This document shows, piece after piece, positions 31,908-31,987 of a stretch of 31,987 nucleotides of DNA. This DNA comes from Albidovulum sp. GTDB taxonomy: Bacteria; Pseudomonadota; Alphaproteobacteria; Rhodobacterales; Rhodobacteraceae. The notes under the pieces were generated by a model. The model was not told where the DNA came from, did no database searches, and was given only the letters and a program-made list of their open reading frames with translations. The position numbers and the translations under genes are program-made. Where the stretch lies: positions 1 to 31,987 of the forward strand of contig JAUQYA010000110.1 of NCBI GenBank assembly GCA_030837785.1, given 5' to 3'. Numbering within the stretch: the stretch's first letter is position 1; every line of letters starts with the position of its first letter.

Positions 31908-31987
31908 ATGACCCGCACCGTCCTTGAATCGAAATCGAAAACCGTCGTCATCGGCTTTGACGAGCCGTTCTGCGTGATCGGCGAGCG
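31908..31987 (+). CDS. Methyltetrahydrofolate:corrinoid methyltransferase, N-terminal part
   Basis: The first 26 complete codons before the window edge read MTRTVLESKSKTVVIGFDEP and FCVIGE. A strand that leads into xFCVIGERxNPTG is the start of pterin-binding methyltransferases, which move the methyl group between tetrahydrofolate and a corrinoid protein. A GAGGGAAG site precedes the ATG, 15 nt after the reductase stop, so it belongs to the same operon. The rest of the gene, and any corrinoid protein after it, are outside the window. Confidence 0.75.
   Translation, partial: MTRTVLESKSKTVVIGFDEPFCVIGE

Overview
The window is high-GC DNA from an alphaproteobacterium, most likely a member of the Rhodobacterales/Rhodobacteraceae. 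The grounds are a complete PhyR-NepR-EcfG general stress response (GSR) core, which is known only from Alphaproteobacteria; an operon of 'virulence factor' (PF13769-like), methylenetetrahydrofolate reductase and pterin-dependent methyltransferase that I associate with Rhodobacteraceae; and several small Rhodobacteraceae-type stress proteins. No tRNA, rRNA, CRISPR array or insertion sequence was seen.

Region 1 (1-2217) has a Tat-exported protein running off the left edge (possibly a multicopper oxidase), a ferric-reductase-type flavocytochrome and a small secreted protein. The first 5' portion of the Tat gene is present twice, about 1.6 kb apart, flanking the flavocytochrome gene. Region 2 (2218-13300) is a nitrogen/one-carbon uptake and catabolism block: a dimethylglycine/sarcosine-dehydrogenase-like flavoenzyme with a divergent XRE-cupin regulator, then a complete minus-strand polyamine-type ABC importer operon that ends in a second XRE-cupin regulator. 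A compositionally distinct RTX protein lies between them.

Region 3 (13301-27303) is a stress-response island. Its core is nepR-ecfG-(HisKA_2 kinase) divergent from phyR, with two overlapping EcfG-type promoters (GGAAC-N16-CGTT) pointing in opposite directions inside 32 bp. Around it are an AI-2E-family membrane protein with an extra C-terminal domain, a DUF1328 peptide, a coiled-coil protein, a broken phage-holin-family gene, a DUF3618 protein, a phospholipase-D-family protein, a double PRC-barrel secreted protein, a CHASE-HWE sensor kinase, a secreted protein and CsbD. Good EcfG motifs precede the PRC-barrel gene, the secreted-protein gene and csbD, with weaker matches before DUF1328 and the AI-2E-family gene. 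The region therefore looks like both the regulator and part of its own regulon. The kinase next to ecfG has a degenerate ATP-binding domain, and the second kinase has intact motifs; this suggests one modulator and one real PhyR kinase.

Region 4 (27304-31987) holds a Hint-domain protein that lacks the catalytic Cys, rlmE and a Ppx/GppA phosphatase gene, then the start of a tetrahydrofolate-linked methyl-transfer operon that continues beyond the right edge. That operon could use the one-carbon units released by the Region 2 flavoenzyme.

The most unusual structures are (i) a 19-bp inverted repeat around a flipped segment of about 135 bp that breaks the holin-family gene, (ii) a 13-bp tandem duplication exactly at the ecfG/kinase junction, (iii) the degenerate GSR kinase, and (iv) the duplicated Tat-gene start around the flavocytochrome.
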